64,000 nucleotides of DNA from NCBI RefSeq assembly GCF_900996245.1, contig NZ_CAAJGK010000107.1:124001-188000 (forward strand), in the 5' to 3' direction. Of the stretch, positions 32,930 to 41,432 are shown piece after piece. Within the stretch, counting starts at the first letter, position 1. Every line of letters starts with the position of its first letter. The DNA comes from Paraburkholderia sp. BCC1886 (lineage in GTDB: Bacteria; Pseudomonadota; Gammaproteobacteria; Burkholderiales; Burkholderiaceae). The notes under the pieces were generated by a model, which was given only the letters and a program-made list of their open reading frames with translations, was not told the DNA's origin and ran no database searches. A program made the translations under genes and the position numbers.

Positions 32930-33955
32930 ATGACGCTTGCTCCCTCCGCTGTCTCCGCTACCTCCTCCTCACACGACACACGCCCGGACGACCTGGTTCG
33001 TTGGGGCGTCGTCGGCACCGGCCGGATTGCCCGCCGTTTTGCCCAAGGGCTCGCGCATGTACCGCATGCGCGAATTCATGCTTCATGGTCGCGCCGTGCG
33101 GCTCCCACCCAGGCCTTCGCTGACGGGTTCGGCGGCGAGCCGTGCGCGAGTTTCGACGCGCTGCTCGCGAGCGGCATCGACGCGCTCTACATCGCCACGG
33201 TTCAGGACAGTCACGCCGGGTATGCAATCGCCGCGCTGCAAGCCGGCCTGCATGTGCTGTGCGAAAAGCCGGCCACCATCAACCGGGAACAACTCGAACG
33301 CGTGATCGAAGCCGCGCGGGTGAACGACCGGCTTTTCATGGAAGCGATGAAGCCGCCGTTTTATCCGCTCTACAGAAAGTTGCGCGCGCATCTTGTCGCC
33401 GATCCGATCGGCACCGTCGGTCTCGTGCGCGCGGGCTGTTCGGTGCCCGGCGTGCCGGACGATCATCCGTCGCTGTCGTTCGAGCATGCGGGCGGCGCGC
33501 TGCTCGATATCGGCATCTATGAAATGTTTCTGGCGGTCGACTGGCTGGGTGACGTGCGCGAGGTGCAGACGCTCGGGCGGCTCGGCAAGACTGGCGTGGA
33601 CACGTTCGCGAGCCTGAACAGCCAGCACGAGCAGGGCATCGCGCAACTGTTCTGCGGGCTCGATCTGCACGGCAAGGGCGACGCGCTGCTAATGGCGGGC
33701 GCGGGCCACGTGACGATACACGAGCCGTGGTGGAACCCGTCGCGCGCGACGATCCGTTACGCGGACGGCCGCGTGGTCGAACTCGACGAGCCGTTCGAAG
33801 GCGGCGGCCTGAACTACGAGACCGCGCATTTCTGCGAGCTGATTCGAACCGGACAGAAAGAAAGTCCGCTAATGCCGCATAGCAAATCCCTGCAGATGAT
33901 CGCGATGGCGGACGCCGCGCGTCAGGCGCTCGGGTTGAAATTCGCGGGGGAGTAG
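32930..33955 (+). CDS. Gfo/Idh/MocA-family oxidoreductase
   Basis: A 341-residue NAD(P)-dependent sugar or cyclitol dehydrogenase-like protein. The Rossmann loop is VRWGVVGTGRIARRFAQGL, the signature CEKPATIN carries the conserved Lys, and the C-terminal domain has GGALLDIGIYEMFLAVDWLG with the catalytic-region Asp and Tyr. ATG at 32930 is chosen over 32873 because the extra 19 residues do not resemble the family. It follows the GntR regulator and could act on a sugar derived from the polysaccharide or on an aldonate-related substrate. The substrate is unknown. Confidence 0.88.
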   Translation: MTLAPSAVSATSSSHDTRPDDLVRWGVVGTGRIARRFAQGLAHVPHARIHASWSRRAAPTQAFADGFGGEPCASFDALLASGIDALYIATVQDSHAGYAIAALQAGLHVLCEKPATINREQLERVIEAARVNDRLFMEAMKPPFYPLYRKLRAHLVADPIGTVGLVRAGCSVPGVPDDHPSLSFEHAGGALLDIGIYEMFLAVDWLGDVREVQTLGRLGKTGVDTFASLNSQHEQGIAQLFCGLDLHGKGDALLMAGAGHVTIHEPWWNPSRATIRYADGRVVELDEPFEGGGLNYETAHFCELIRTGQKESPLMPHSKSLQMIAMADAARQALGLKFAGE

Positions 33956-34083
33956 CGCGCGGGAATTTCGGCGACGGAAGTGGGGTACGCTGTGCGCCCT
34001 CGTCGCGGCAGGGTTTCGCATAGCGGTGATACGATCTGCGCCGGCATGCGAGCGGCCATGGCACAACCGGTCGGCCTGTCATG

Positions 34084-34128
34084 CCGCACATGCCGTAACT
34101 GCCGCACATGCCGTAACTGCCGCACATG
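34084..34128 (+). repeat. 18-base tandem direct repeat upstream of lepB
   Basis: CCGCACATGCCGTAACTG occurs twice perfectly (34084-34101, 34102-34119), and a third partial copy (CCGCACATG) follows before the lepB start. It falls between the oxidoreductase and lepB, within the untranslated leader, about 30 bases before the start codon. Confidence 0.9.
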
Positions 34129-34157
34129 TCGAATACTTCCCGTAGGAGCCGCTGGCC

Positions 34158-34859
34158 ATGCGCTTGCTCGTAAAACTGTGGCGCGACAACAAGAGCCTCG
34201 TCGCGTTCATCCTGCTGATGGTGCTGTTTCGCAGCGCCGTCGCCGACTGGAACGTGGTGCCGAGCGGCTCGATGCTGCCGACCATTCGCGAGGGCGACCG
34301 CATCTTCGTCGACAAGATGGCCTACGACCTGCGCGTGCCGCTCACGCATATCGCCATCGCCCATCTGCACGACCCGCAGCGTGGCGACATCGTCACGGTC
34401 GACTCGGCCGCCGCGCACGAGTTGATGGTCAAGCGGCTGATCGGCTTGCCCGGCGACCGCGTCGCGATGCGTGACAACGTGTTGTACGTGAACGGTGTGC
34501 GCGCCGATTACCAGCCGCTGCAACTCAAGCCTTTACCCGGCGACGCCGCTTCACCCGGTGACTATCTGACCGAACGCTTCGACGGCGTTGCGCACACGGT
34601 GCGGCTCGCGCCCGACGCGCCGAGTCCGCGCAATTCGTTCGGCCCGGTGACGGTGCCGCGCGACGAATACCTGATGCTCGGCGACAATCGCGACGACAGC
34701 GCCGATTCGCGCTACTTCGGTTTTTTCCCGCGCAAGGAATTGATGGGGCGCACGCGCAATGTTGCGTTTTCGCTCGATCCGCAACGCCACTTCATGCCGC
34801 GCTTCGAGCGCTTCGGTGTGGCGCTCGACAGGACGCCGGCGCTCGCCGCCGTTCAGTGA
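34158..34859 (+). CDS. lepB: signal peptidase I, short form
   Basis: A 233-residue type I signal peptidase with a single membrane helix near residues 13-28. The catalytic dyad is S38 (WNVVPSGSMLPT, box B) and K92 (MVKRLIGLPGD, box D). Box E reads GDNRDDSADSRYFG. It releases exported proteins from their signal peptides on the outer face of the inner membrane. The protein is shorter than E. coli LepB and has one helix instead of two, so it is probably a second, specialised copy; the housekeeping copy usually sits beside lepA and rnc. GGAGCC precedes the start. Its end overlaps the convergent tcyL by 7 bases. Confidence 0.9.
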   Translation: MRLLVKLWRDNKSLVAFILLMVLFRSAVADWNVVPSGSMLPTIREGDRIFVDKMAYDLRVPLTHIAIAHLHDPQRGDIVTVDSAAAHELMVKRLIGLPGDRVAMRDNVLYVNGVRADYQPLQLKPLPGDAASPGDYLTERFDGVAHTVRLAPDAPSPRNSFGPVTVPRDEYLMLGDNRDDSADSRYFGFFPRKELMGRTRNVAFSLDPQRHFMPRFERFGVALDRTPALAAVQ

Positions 34860-35512
34860 CCCGACGGTAAGGCGAGCCGCCGTTCGTACCAGCGTTGCAG
34901 CAGTTCGAGCGCCTGGCACAGTACCCAGTACACCGCGGCCGCAGCCAGATAAAGCGGTAGCGGCTGATACGTCGACGCGATGATTTCCTGCGCGCTGCGC
35001 AGCAGTTCGGTCACGGTAATCACCGACACCAGCGAGGTGTCCTTGATCAGGCTGATCAAACTGTTCGACAGACTCGGCACCGCAATGCGCAACGCCTGCG
35101 GTGCAATGACGTAGCGCAAGGTCTGACGCCGCGACAGTCCGAGGCTATAGGCGGCCAGCCACTGACCCTGATGAATCGCCAGAATCGCGCCGCGCATGCT
35201 TTCCGACAGATACGCGGCCACGTTCGCCGACAACGCGATCACACCGGCGGGCGTTGGGTCGAGCGAAATGCCGAAGCTCGGCAAGCCGTAATAGATCACG
35301 AAGATCTGCACGAGCAGCGGCGTGCCGCGCATCACGCTCACGTAGACACGCGCGATCCAGTTCAATACGCGGTTGTGGCTGACGCCCATCAGTGCGAGCA
35401 CGGCGCCGGCCAGCAGGCCGAACAGCATCGACAGAACCGCGAACTTGACCGTCAGGACGGCGCCCTGTGCCAGCACAGGAAGCGATTGGACGAGCAGGGA
35501 AGTGGTGGACAT
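34853..35512 (-). CDS. tcyL: cystine/amino acid ABC transporter permease
   Basis: A 219-residue permease of the polar amino acid (HisMQ) family with about five membrane helices and the characteristic EAA-like loop QGQWLAAYSLGLSRRQTLRY. RGTPLLVQIFVIYYGLPSFG and SLSNSLISLIKDTSL match E. coli TcyL closely. With the binding protein TcyJ (35737-36540) it would import cystine. The ATPase (TcyN) is not in the window. A tandem repeat and a hairpin separate it from tcyJ. Confidence 0.88.
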   Translation of the reverse strand: MSTTSLLVQSLPVLAQGAVLTVKFAVLSMLFGLLAGAVLALMGVSHNRVLNWIARVYVSVMRGTPLLVQIFVIYYGLPSFGISLDPTPAGVIALSANVAAYLSESMRGAILAIHQGQWLAAYSLGLSRRQTLRYVIAPQALRIAVPSLSNSLISLIKDTSLVSVITVTELLRSAQEIIASTYQPLPLYLAAAAVYWVLCQALELLQRWYERRLALPSGH

Positions 35513-35610
35513 GAGCGGATTGAGGTGGTTGGCGCGGCAAAGCGCCCATCATAAGTGCGGGCGTAGGTGTTGGCCATATGCGCTTGCGGGAGCGCTTGCA
35601 GTTGCGGTGG

Positions 35611-35682
35611 CCGCCGCGCTTGCGGCCGCGCTAGCCGCCGCACTTGCAGCCGCGCTTGCAGCCGCACTTGCAGCCGCGCAAA
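35611..35682 (+). repeat. 12-base tandem repeats in the tcyJ-tcyL spacer
   Basis: Six imperfect copies of a 12-base unit, consensus CAGCCGCRCTTG, run head to tail from 35611 to 35682. They lie in the untranslated gap upstream of tcyL. They would encode an Ala-Leu-Ala-Ala-like run in one plus frame, but no gene structure supports translation. Copy number is likely to vary between strains. Confidence 0.9.
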
Positions 35683-35686
35683 TGCA

Positions 35687-35720
35687 CGAAGGGCGGCATC
35701 GTCGACGATGCCGCCCTTCG
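35687..35720 (-). promoter_or_regulatory. 34-base perfect palindrome / intercistronic hairpin
   Basis: CGAAGGGCGGCATCGTC (35687-35703) is followed directly by its exact reverse complement (35704-35720). On the minus-strand transcript it would form a strong hairpin just after the tcyJ stop and before tcyL. No clean T tract follows on that strand, so it may act as an attenuator or an RNA-stabilising hairpin that keeps the binding protein in excess over the permease. Confidence 0.8.
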
Positions 35721-35736
35721 CTGCTTCAGGCGAGAC

Positions 35737-36540
35737 TTACTTGACCGGCTTGCTGACGTCGATACCGAACCATTGGTCCGAAATCTTCGTGAACGTGCCG
35801 TCCGCTTCGAGCTGGGTCATCGCGTCGTCGATCGCCTTGGCGAACTTCGGGTTGCCCTTCCTGAACGGAATCCCCGACGGGTTGCCGGCTTCGAGCGTCG
35901 CACCCGTGCGCAGCGGCAATTGCGAGTTCTTCAGCAAATACGCGAGCATCAGCCGGTCGTTCAGCGCCGCGTCCAGACGGCCGGCGGCCAGATCGCGCAG
36001 ATACTCCGGCGCGCCCGGATACGTCTTCACGTCGATGCCCGGCACCGACTTCGCCATATCCATGTAGTTGGTGCCGAGGCCGACGCCGAGCTTCTTGCCC
36101 TTCAGATCGTCGAGCGACTTGAACTGGCGCGTGTCGTCCTTACGCTGGATCAGTTGCGCGGCCGAGAACGTGTAGCCCGGCGAGAAATCGAGCGCCTGCT
36201 TGCGCGCGTCGGTGATACCGACCTGGTTGACGATCACGTCGAACTTGCCCGCCTGCAGACCGGCGATGATGCCGCTCCACTCGGTCGTGACGAATTCCGG
36301 CTTCACGCCGAGTTTGGCGGCGACGGCCTTGGCGATGTCGACGTCGTAGCCGACCAGTTCGCCCGACGGCGCCTTCGAGTTGAACGGCGGGAACGTCCCT
36401 TCCAGACCGATGCGCAACGTGCCGCGCTGCTTGACCTGGTCGAGCAGGTCGTCGGCGTGGGCCGAGACGGCCGTCAGCGCGTTGAACGACATGCCGATCA
36501 CGCCGGCCAGCAGGATTTTCTTCAGCAAACCAGATTTCAT
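35737..36540 (-). CDS. tcyJ: cystine-binding periplasmic protein (FliY/TcyJ family)
   Basis: A 267-residue periplasmic solute-binding protein with a Sec signal (LLAGVIGMSFNALTAVSAHA, cleavage after AHA). The mature part starts DDLLDQVKQRGTLRIGLEGT and shares with E. coli TcyJ the blocks INQV-like VIVNQVGITDARKQALDFS, KGKKLGVGLGTNYMDM and KISDQWFGIDVSK. It should deliver cystine or related amino acids to the TcyL permease. The gene has its own upstream spacer (36541-36673 toward pyrD). Confidence 0.9.
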   Translation of the reverse strand: MKSGLLKKILLAGVIGMSFNALTAVSAHADDLLDQVKQRGTLRIGLEGTFPPFNSKAPSGELVGYDVDIAKAVAAKLGVKPEFVTTEWSGIIAGLQAGKFDVIVNQVGITDARKQALDFSPGYTFSAAQLIQRKDDTRQFKSLDDLKGKKLGVGLGTNYMDMAKSVPGIDVKTYPGAPEYLRDLAAGRLDAALNDRLMLAYLLKNSQLPLRTGATLEAGNPSGIPFRKGNPKFAKAIDDAMTQLEADGTFTKISDQWFGIDVSKPVK

Positions 36541-36673
36541 TGTTGTTCCTTGTTTGACGGACGGTGGGTCCGCGATTCGACACGCGAGAGCATAGCAATG
36601 CGGACTATCGAAACCTAAATACCGTTTGTTTATTTCTATATTCCGCCGACGCGGTCTCGCGAAGCGCGGTCGA

Positions 36674-37696
36674 TCAACGCAGCGCCTGCACGCATTCGGC
36701 GACCAGCGCGGGGCCTTTATAGATGAAGCCCGTGTACACCTGAACCAGCGACGCGCCCGCCGCCAGCTTGGCGCGCGCGTCCTCGCCCGAGAAAATGCCG
36801 CCCACGCCGATGATCGGCACCGTGTCGCCGACCTCGGCGCGCAGCTTGCGGATCACTTCGTTGGACGCGTCGAAGACCGGTTTGCCCGACAGGCCACCGG
36901 CTTCGTCGCCATGCGGCAGACCGGCGACGGCGGTGCGCGAGAGCGTGGTGTTGGTTGCAATCACGCCTTCGAATTTGTGCTTGAGCAGCGTGTCGCCGAT
37001 CGATTTGATCTGCTCGTCGTCGAGGTCGGGCGCGATCTTGAGCGCGAGCGGCACGAGCTTGCCGTGCAGGTCGGCCAGACGCTGCTGCTTGTCCTTGAGC
37101 GCCGCGAGCAGCGCGTCGAGTTCGTCGGCGCCTTGCAGCTGACGCAGGTTCTTCGTATTCGGCGACGAGATATTGACCGTCACGTAGCCCGCGAACGGAT
37201 ACACGCGTTCGAGGCAGTACAGATAGTCGTCGGCGGCGCGTTCTATCGGCGTGTCGGCGTTCTTGCCGATGTTCAGCCCGAGTACGCCGCGATAGCGCGC
37301 GGCCTGCACGTTTTTCACGAACTGGTCGACGCCGGCGTTGTTGAAACCCAGCCGGTTGATGATGCCGTTTGCCTGCGGCAGGCGGAACATGCGCGGGCGC
37401 GGATTGCCCGGCTGTGCGCGCGGCGTGACCGTGCCCACTTCGATGAAGCCGAAACCTAGCGCGGCCAGCCCGTCGATGCAGGCGCCGTCCTTGTCGAGGC
37501 CGGCGGCGAGCCCGACCGGATTACGGAATGTCAGCCCCATCACCGTACGCGGCGAGTCGGGCACCCGCGGCGCAAGCGCCCCGGCGAGGCCGGTGCGGCC
37601 GGCGGCGCCGATCACGCGCAGAGTCAGGTGGTGAGCCTCTTCCGCATCCATGCGGAAGAGTTGGGCGCGTACGAGCGGGTAGAGGGAGCTGAACAC
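36674..37696 (-). CDS. pyrD: dihydroorotate dehydrogenase (quinone), class 2
   Basis: A 340-residue membrane-associated FMN enzyme that oxidises dihydroorotate to orotate in pyrimidine synthesis, passing electrons to ubiquinone. Class 2 features are visible: an N-terminal amphipathic helix (MFSSLYPLVRAQLFRMDAEE), NPVGLAAGLDKDG, NISSPNTKNLRQLQ with the catalytic Ser region, VIATNTTLSR, and VGVGGIFSGEDA. It lies downstream of bpt and aat on the same strand, as in other Burkholderia. Confidence 0.96.
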   Translation of the reverse strand: MFSSLYPLVRAQLFRMDAEEAHHLTLRVIGAAGRTGLAGALAPRVPDSPRTVMGLTFRNPVGLAAGLDKDGACIDGLAALGFGFIEVGTVTPRAQPGNPRPRMFRLPQANGIINRLGFNNAGVDQFVKNVQAARYRGVLGLNIGKNADTPIERAADDYLYCLERVYPFAGYVTVNISSPNTKNLRQLQGADELDALLAALKDKQQRLADLHGKLVPLALKIAPDLDDEQIKSIGDTLLKHKFEGVIATNTTLSRTAVAGLPHGDEAGGLSGKPVFDASNEVIRKLRAEVGDTVPIIGVGGIFSGEDARAKLAAGASLVQVYTGFIYKGPALVAECVQALR

Positions 37697-37795
37697 GAGG
37701 CGAAGCCGGGCGGCCGGAAAATTGGTAACCCGGCATTTTAACGGCTTTGGCGGCTTTAATGAGACCGGCTTGCGGAGCGTGCGCGTTTCTGAACG

Positions 37796-38617
37796 TCAGG
37801 GCCTCAGCGGCCCGCGTTTGCCGTGAATCGCGGCTTCGACGGGGGGCAGTTCCGGGCCGTGCGGATCGAGCGCCTGCCAGTTGCCGTCGATCAACCCTTC
37901 GAGCGGCTGGAAATTCGCCTTGTACGCCATCTTCGGGCTCTCGCGAATCCAGTAGCCGAGGTAGACGTACGGCAGTCGCAGGCTGCGCGCCTGTTCGATC
38001 TGCCAGTAGATGTTGTAGGTGCCGAAGCTGGTGTGCGGGAGTCCCGGCTCGAAGAAGGTGTACACGGACGAAAGCCCGTCGCCGAGAATGTCGATCATGC
38101 TGATCATCCGCAAGATGCCGGGCGCTTCGGGATGACCGGGCAAGGGTTCGCGGAATTCGACCAGCCGCGAGTTGATCCGGCTTTGCAGCAGAAACTGTTC
38201 GTACTGGTCGCGACTGTCGCGGTCCATGCCGCCGCCGGCATGCCGGGCCGACTGATAACGCATGTAAAGCGCGTAATGCTCTTCGTCGTAATGGAGTGGT
38301 GCGACGGTGGCGACCATGTCGCCCTGCTTCTTCCAGATGCGTCGCTGCGTGCGGTTGGGCTCGAAACGGTCGACCGGCACTCGCACGGGAACGCAGGCGC
38401 GGCAGCCGTCGCAGTACGGGCGGTAGGTGAACACGCCCGAGCGCCGGAAGCCGGCTTTGACGAGGTCGGTATAGACGTCGGAGTTGATCAGGTGACTGGG
38501 CGTCGCGACTTGCGAGCGCGCGATGCGTCCGTCGAGATAACTGCAGGGGTAAGGCGCAGTTGCGTAAAACTGCAGCGCCGACAGCGGTGAAAGAGGCAGC
38601 TCGTTGGGATGAGTCAC
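37796..38617 (-). CDS. bpt: aspartate/glutamate leucyltransferase Bpt
   Basis: A 273-residue transferase that adds Leu from leucyl-tRNA to proteins with N-terminal Asp or Glu, marking them for ClpS/ClpAP. It starts at a GTG (38617) with THPNELPLSPLSALQFYATA. The ATE N-domain cysteines are visible in YPCSYL and CDGCRAC. The GNAT-like C-domain has YLGYWIRESPKMAYKANFQP. The stop of aat is 130 bases upstream. The upstream in-frame extension to 38815 has no family resemblance. Confidence 0.92.
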   Translation of the reverse strand: MTHPNELPLSPLSALQFYATAPYPCSYLDGRIARSQVATPSHLINSDVYTDLVKAGFRRSGVFTYRPYCDGCRACVPVRVPVDRFEPNRTQRRIWKKQGDMVATVAPLHYDEEHYALYMRYQSARHAGGGMDRDSRDQYEQFLLQSRINSRLVEFREPLPGHPEAPGILRMISMIDILGDGLSSVYTFFEPGLPHTSFGTYNIYWQIEQARSLRLPYVYLGYWIRESPKMAYKANFQPLEGLIDGNWQALDPHGPELPPVEAAIHGKRGPLRP

Positions 38618-38747
38618 GTTGGCAGCTCTCGAAGCATCTCTGGTAGTGCAAACCCGGCGCCTCGGGCGGTGACCCGCGGCTCTTTCAGTGGCTGGATGAA
38701 CAGTGGCTAAACAGACATGAATGAAACCGGGTTCGGCCTGATTCTTT

Positions 38748-39485
38748 CTACGCCGCTCGCGCGACCATATCGAGCAGCACGGACTTGTCGAAGTGCCAGG
38801 GAATCGGCGGGGCATCGACCGATGCGCGAACGTGTGCGACGAACGTCTTGCGCGCTATCTCGCGACCGCCCAGCGACGCCAGATGCGACGTATTCTGCTG
38901 GCAGTCTATCATTTCTATTTCATGACGTCGCAAGTGTCCGACCAGTGCGGAGAGTGCCATTTTCGAGGCATCCGTGACATCGGCGAACATCGATTCACCG
39001 AAGAACATCTTGCCGAACGACACACCGTATAAACCACCCACACGCTCGCCTTCGAACCACGTTTCGATGCTGTGCGCATCGCCGTTACGATGCAGCGACG
39101 AATACGCTTCGATTACGTCGGCGGTGATCCACGTGCCGCGCTGTCCTTGTCGCGGCGCTTGTGCGCAGGCGCGCATCACGGCGGCGAAATCATGGTCGAC
39201 GCGGATTTCCCACGCGTCGTCGCGCAGCACCCGCTTGAGCGTTTTGCGCAGCGAGGGCGACACTTTGAATTCGGCGGGATAAAGCACCATGCGTGGATCG
39301 GGGCTCCACCACAACACCGGCTGGCCGTCCGAGTACCACGGGAAAATGCCGCGCCGGTAGGCTTCGATCAGGCGTTGCGGAACCAGCTCGCCGCTGGCCG
39401 CGAGTAGACCCGCCGCACCGCTTGCCGCACCGAGTGCGCGCTGAACGGGTGGAAACGGATCGTTGGGTCCGAGCCAGGGAACCAT
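38748..39485 (-). CDS. aat: leucyl/phenylalanyl-tRNA--protein transferase
   Basis: A 245-residue enzyme that adds Leu or Phe to N-terminal Lys or Arg of proteins, the other bacterial N-degron branch. Conserved blocks are GIFPWYSDGQPVLWWSPDPR, TWITADVIEAYSSLH, GDAHSIETWFEG, GESMF and DCQQNTSHLASLGG. It begins 9 bases after the NUDIX gene on the same strand and precedes bpt. Confidence 0.95.
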   Translation of the reverse strand: MVPWLGPNDPFPPVQRALGAASGAAGLLAASGELVPQRLIEAYRRGIFPWYSDGQPVLWWSPDPRMVLYPAEFKVSPSLRKTLKRVLRDDAWEIRVDHDFAAVMRACAQAPRQGQRGTWITADVIEAYSSLHRNGDAHSIETWFEGERVGGLYGVSFGKMFFGESMFADVTDASKMALSALVGHLRRHEIEMIDCQQNTSHLASLGGREIARKTFVAHVRASVDAPPIPWHFDKSVLLDMVARAA

Positions 39486-39494
39486 GCGCGCCGC

Positions 39495-40040
39495 TCAGCC
39501 TTCACGCAGCGAGCGGAAGATATCGCCGGTGTGGAGACCGAAGCTGCCGGCCGCGCGGTCGGCGAAAAAGAAGCGCAGGGTTTGGCCGACGGTGGGGAAG
39601 GCAATCTCGTCCCACGGAATTTCGTGTTCTTCGAACAGCTTCACTTCGAGACTTTCTTCGCCGGCTGCAATGTCGAGATCGAGCAGACGCGCCATGTAGA
39701 AGAGATGAACCTGATGCACGTGCGGCACGTTCAGCAGCGAGTACAGGCTTTGCACTTCGACGCGCGCGCCGGCTTCTTCGAGTGTTTCGCGCGATGCTGC
39801 TTCGGCCGTGGTCTCGCCCATTTCCATGAAGCCCGCGGGCAGTGTCCAGTAGCCGTAACGCGGCTCGATGGCGCGGCGGCATAGCAGGACTTTGTCGTCC
39901 CAGACGGGAACGGTGCCGACCACGTTGCGCGGATTCTGATAGTGGATCGTGCCGCAACTGCCGCAGACGAAACGCTCGCGATTGTCACCCGGCGGAATGC
40001 TCAGGCTGACCCCGTGACCGCAGACAGAACAGAATTTCAT
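39495..40040 (-). CDS. NUDIX hydrolase with N-terminal zinc ribbon
   Basis: A 181-residue pyrophosphohydrolase. A CxxC pair at the N-terminus (FCSVCGHG) and a second pair (VCGSCGTIHYQNP) form a zinc ribbon as in NudC-like proteins. The Nudix box GFMEMGETTAEAASRETLEE follows the G-x5-E-x7-RE-x2-EE pattern. Substrate unknown; ADP-ribose or NADH-type compounds are usual for this subgroup. It leads the unit NUDIX-aat-bpt-pyrD. Confidence 0.9.
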   Translation of the reverse strand: MKFCSVCGHGVSLSIPPGDNRERFVCGSCGTIHYQNPRNVVGTVPVWDDKVLLCRRAIEPRYGYWTLPAGFMEMGETTAEAASRETLEEAGARVEVQSLYSLLNVPHVHQVHLFYMARLLDLDIAAGEESLEVKLFEEHEIPWDEIAFPTVGQTLRFFFADRAAGSFGLHTGDIFRSLREG

Positions 40041-40234
40041 AGGAAGGGGACGAGAAAGGGTGATGGGAGTTTATCACTGGGGCGCGGGTTTTCTGCGCAC
40101 GCGCTGGAGGGATTCGCAGGCGATTGGCGGGATGCTCGTGACGAGCGGGTGACGCAGGGCGGGGAGAAGAAGAGGGGATGCTGGGCGATGACGAAAGGCC
40201 GGTGCAACGTTTAACGAGAACCCGCGCCGCAAAC

Positions 40235-40263
40235 AAAAAAGGCCTGCCGGTTGGGCAAGCCTT
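40235..40263 (-). terminator. terminator of the initiator tRNA gene
   Basis: Minus-strand stem AGGCTTGCC with GGCAGGCCT (one wobble pair) followed by a T6 run (complement of A at 40235-40240), placed 13 bases after the tRNA 3' end. Confidence 0.85.
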
Positions 40264-40275
40264 CAATACGTTTCT

Positions 40276-40352
<77 letters not shown>

Positions 40353-40367
40353 TCCGTCGAAGAAAAG

Positions 40368-40396
40368 AGTATAGCGTAACGCGAAAGCCAACGCAA
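40368..40396 (-). promoter_or_regulatory. sigma-70 promoter of tRNA-fMet
   Basis: Minus-strand TATACT (-10, 40368-40373) with TTGCGT (-35, 40391-40396) spaced 17 bases. A transcript would begin about 8 bases before the mature tRNA 5' end. Confidence 0.75.
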
Positions 40397-40569
40397 TAGC
40401 CCAGTAAGAATCTACTTCAAGTGCGATTCTGTTCGAATGAGAGGAATGAGAGGACATGCATTCGCGACAGGCTAAAATTCCACGTCTCTCTGGCGCGGGC
40501 CGCTTTACATCTTCGCTTTGCAACTTCGTTTTGCCTCGCCGCCTTCACTCACTCCTCGCATCGAACTCC

Positions 40570-41067
40570 ATGGATATCGCTCACGACCTGCAGGTAATTG
40601 CCGCTCAGGAACATACGCTGGTGTTCCCTCACTTCGACGCCGACCGCGCCTGGCAACTCGGCGCCTATCTGCACGAGGTCGCGAAGGCGCGCGGGATTGC
40701 TGCCGCCATCGACGTGCGTACGTTCGGCCAACCGCTGTTCTTCAGTCTGCTCGACGGCGCCACGCCGGACAACGTCGACTGGGCACGCCGCAAGGGCAAC
40801 ACGGTCGCGCATTTCCGGCGCAGTTCGTACGCCATCGGTCTGAAAATGCAGCAGGCGCACAGCACGCTCGCCGAGAAGCACGGCTTGCCGGCGACCGAAT
40901 ACGCCTCGCACGGCGGCGCGTTTCCGTTGACGGTGACAGGCGCCGGCGTGATCGGTTCGATTACCGTATCGGGCCTGCCGCAACGCGCGGATCACGAACT
41001 GGTGGTCGAAGCACTGTGCGCGCATCTCGGCCACGACTACAGCTTGCTCGCGCTTGCGAAGGCTTGA
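40570..41067 (+). CDS. UPF0303 / heme-degrading-domain (GlcG/HbpS-like) protein
   Basis: A 165-residue single-domain protein, MDIAHDLQVIAAQEHTLVFP, with the UPF0303 blocks AYLHEVAKARGIAAAIDVRT, GNTVAHFRRSSYAIGL and EYASHGGAFPLTVTGAGVIG. The fold is shared with GlcG and the heme-binding HbpS, but the function is unknown. A start at 40570 is preferred over 40456, whose extension is low complexity. The SMR transporter gene begins 4 bases after its stop, so the two are probably cotranscribed. Confidence 0.87.
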   Translation: MDIAHDLQVIAAQEHTLVFPHFDADRAWQLGAYLHEVAKARGIAAAIDVRTFGQPLFFSLLDGATPDNVDWARRKGNTVAHFRRSSYAIGLKMQQAHSTLAEKHGLPATEYASHGGAFPLTVTGAGVIGSITVSGLPQRADHELVVEALCAHLGHDYSLLALAKA

Positions 41068-41071
41068 GTCG

Positions 41072-41410
41072 ATGCGTTTGCCTCCTTATGCCATCCTGTC
41101 GATCGCGATCGTCGCCGAAGTGATTGCGACTTCCGCGATGCGTGCTTCCGAAGGGTTCTCTCGTTTGCTGCCGTCTGTCGTCGTGGTGCTGGGTTACGGC
41201 GTGGCTTTTTATTGCCTGTCCTTGACGCTCAAAAGCATTCCGGTCGGGATCGTCTACGCCATATGGTCGGGCGCGGGCATCGTGCTGATCACGCTGGTCG
41301 CGCTCGTGTTGTACAAGCAGGTGCCCGACTTGCCGGCCATCATCGGGCTCGGGTTGATCATTGCCGGCGTGGCCGTGCTGAATATCTTTTCGAAGATGCA
41401 GGCGCACTGA
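41072..41410 (+). CDS. small multidrug resistance (SMR) efflux protein
   Basis: A 112-residue membrane protein with four helices. PPYAILSIAIVAEVIATSAM contains the membrane Glu essential for proton-coupled drug export in EmrE-type proteins. GFSRLLPSVVVVLGYGVAFY, GIVYAIWSGAGIV and IIGLGLIIAGVAVLNIFSKM are the usual helices. The start is ATG 41072, closely following the UPF0303 gene. Substrates may be quaternary ammonium compounds or guanidine derivatives; it cannot be told which. Confidence 0.92.
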   Translation: MRLPPYAILSIAIVAEVIATSAMRASEGFSRLLPSVVVVLGYGVAFYCLSLTLKSIPVGIVYAIWSGAGIVLITLVALVLYKQVPDLPAIIGLGLIIAGVAVLNIFSKMQAH

Positions 41411-41432
41411 CCTGCTGATTCACTGATCCGCG

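Noticed and set aside
34084..34128. CRISPR array
   Set aside because: The 18-base units are contiguous with no spacers and only two and a half copies.
35611..35682. coding Ala-rich repeat protein
   Set aside because: No start with a ribosome-binding site and no conserved flanks; the stretch is an untranslated spacer.
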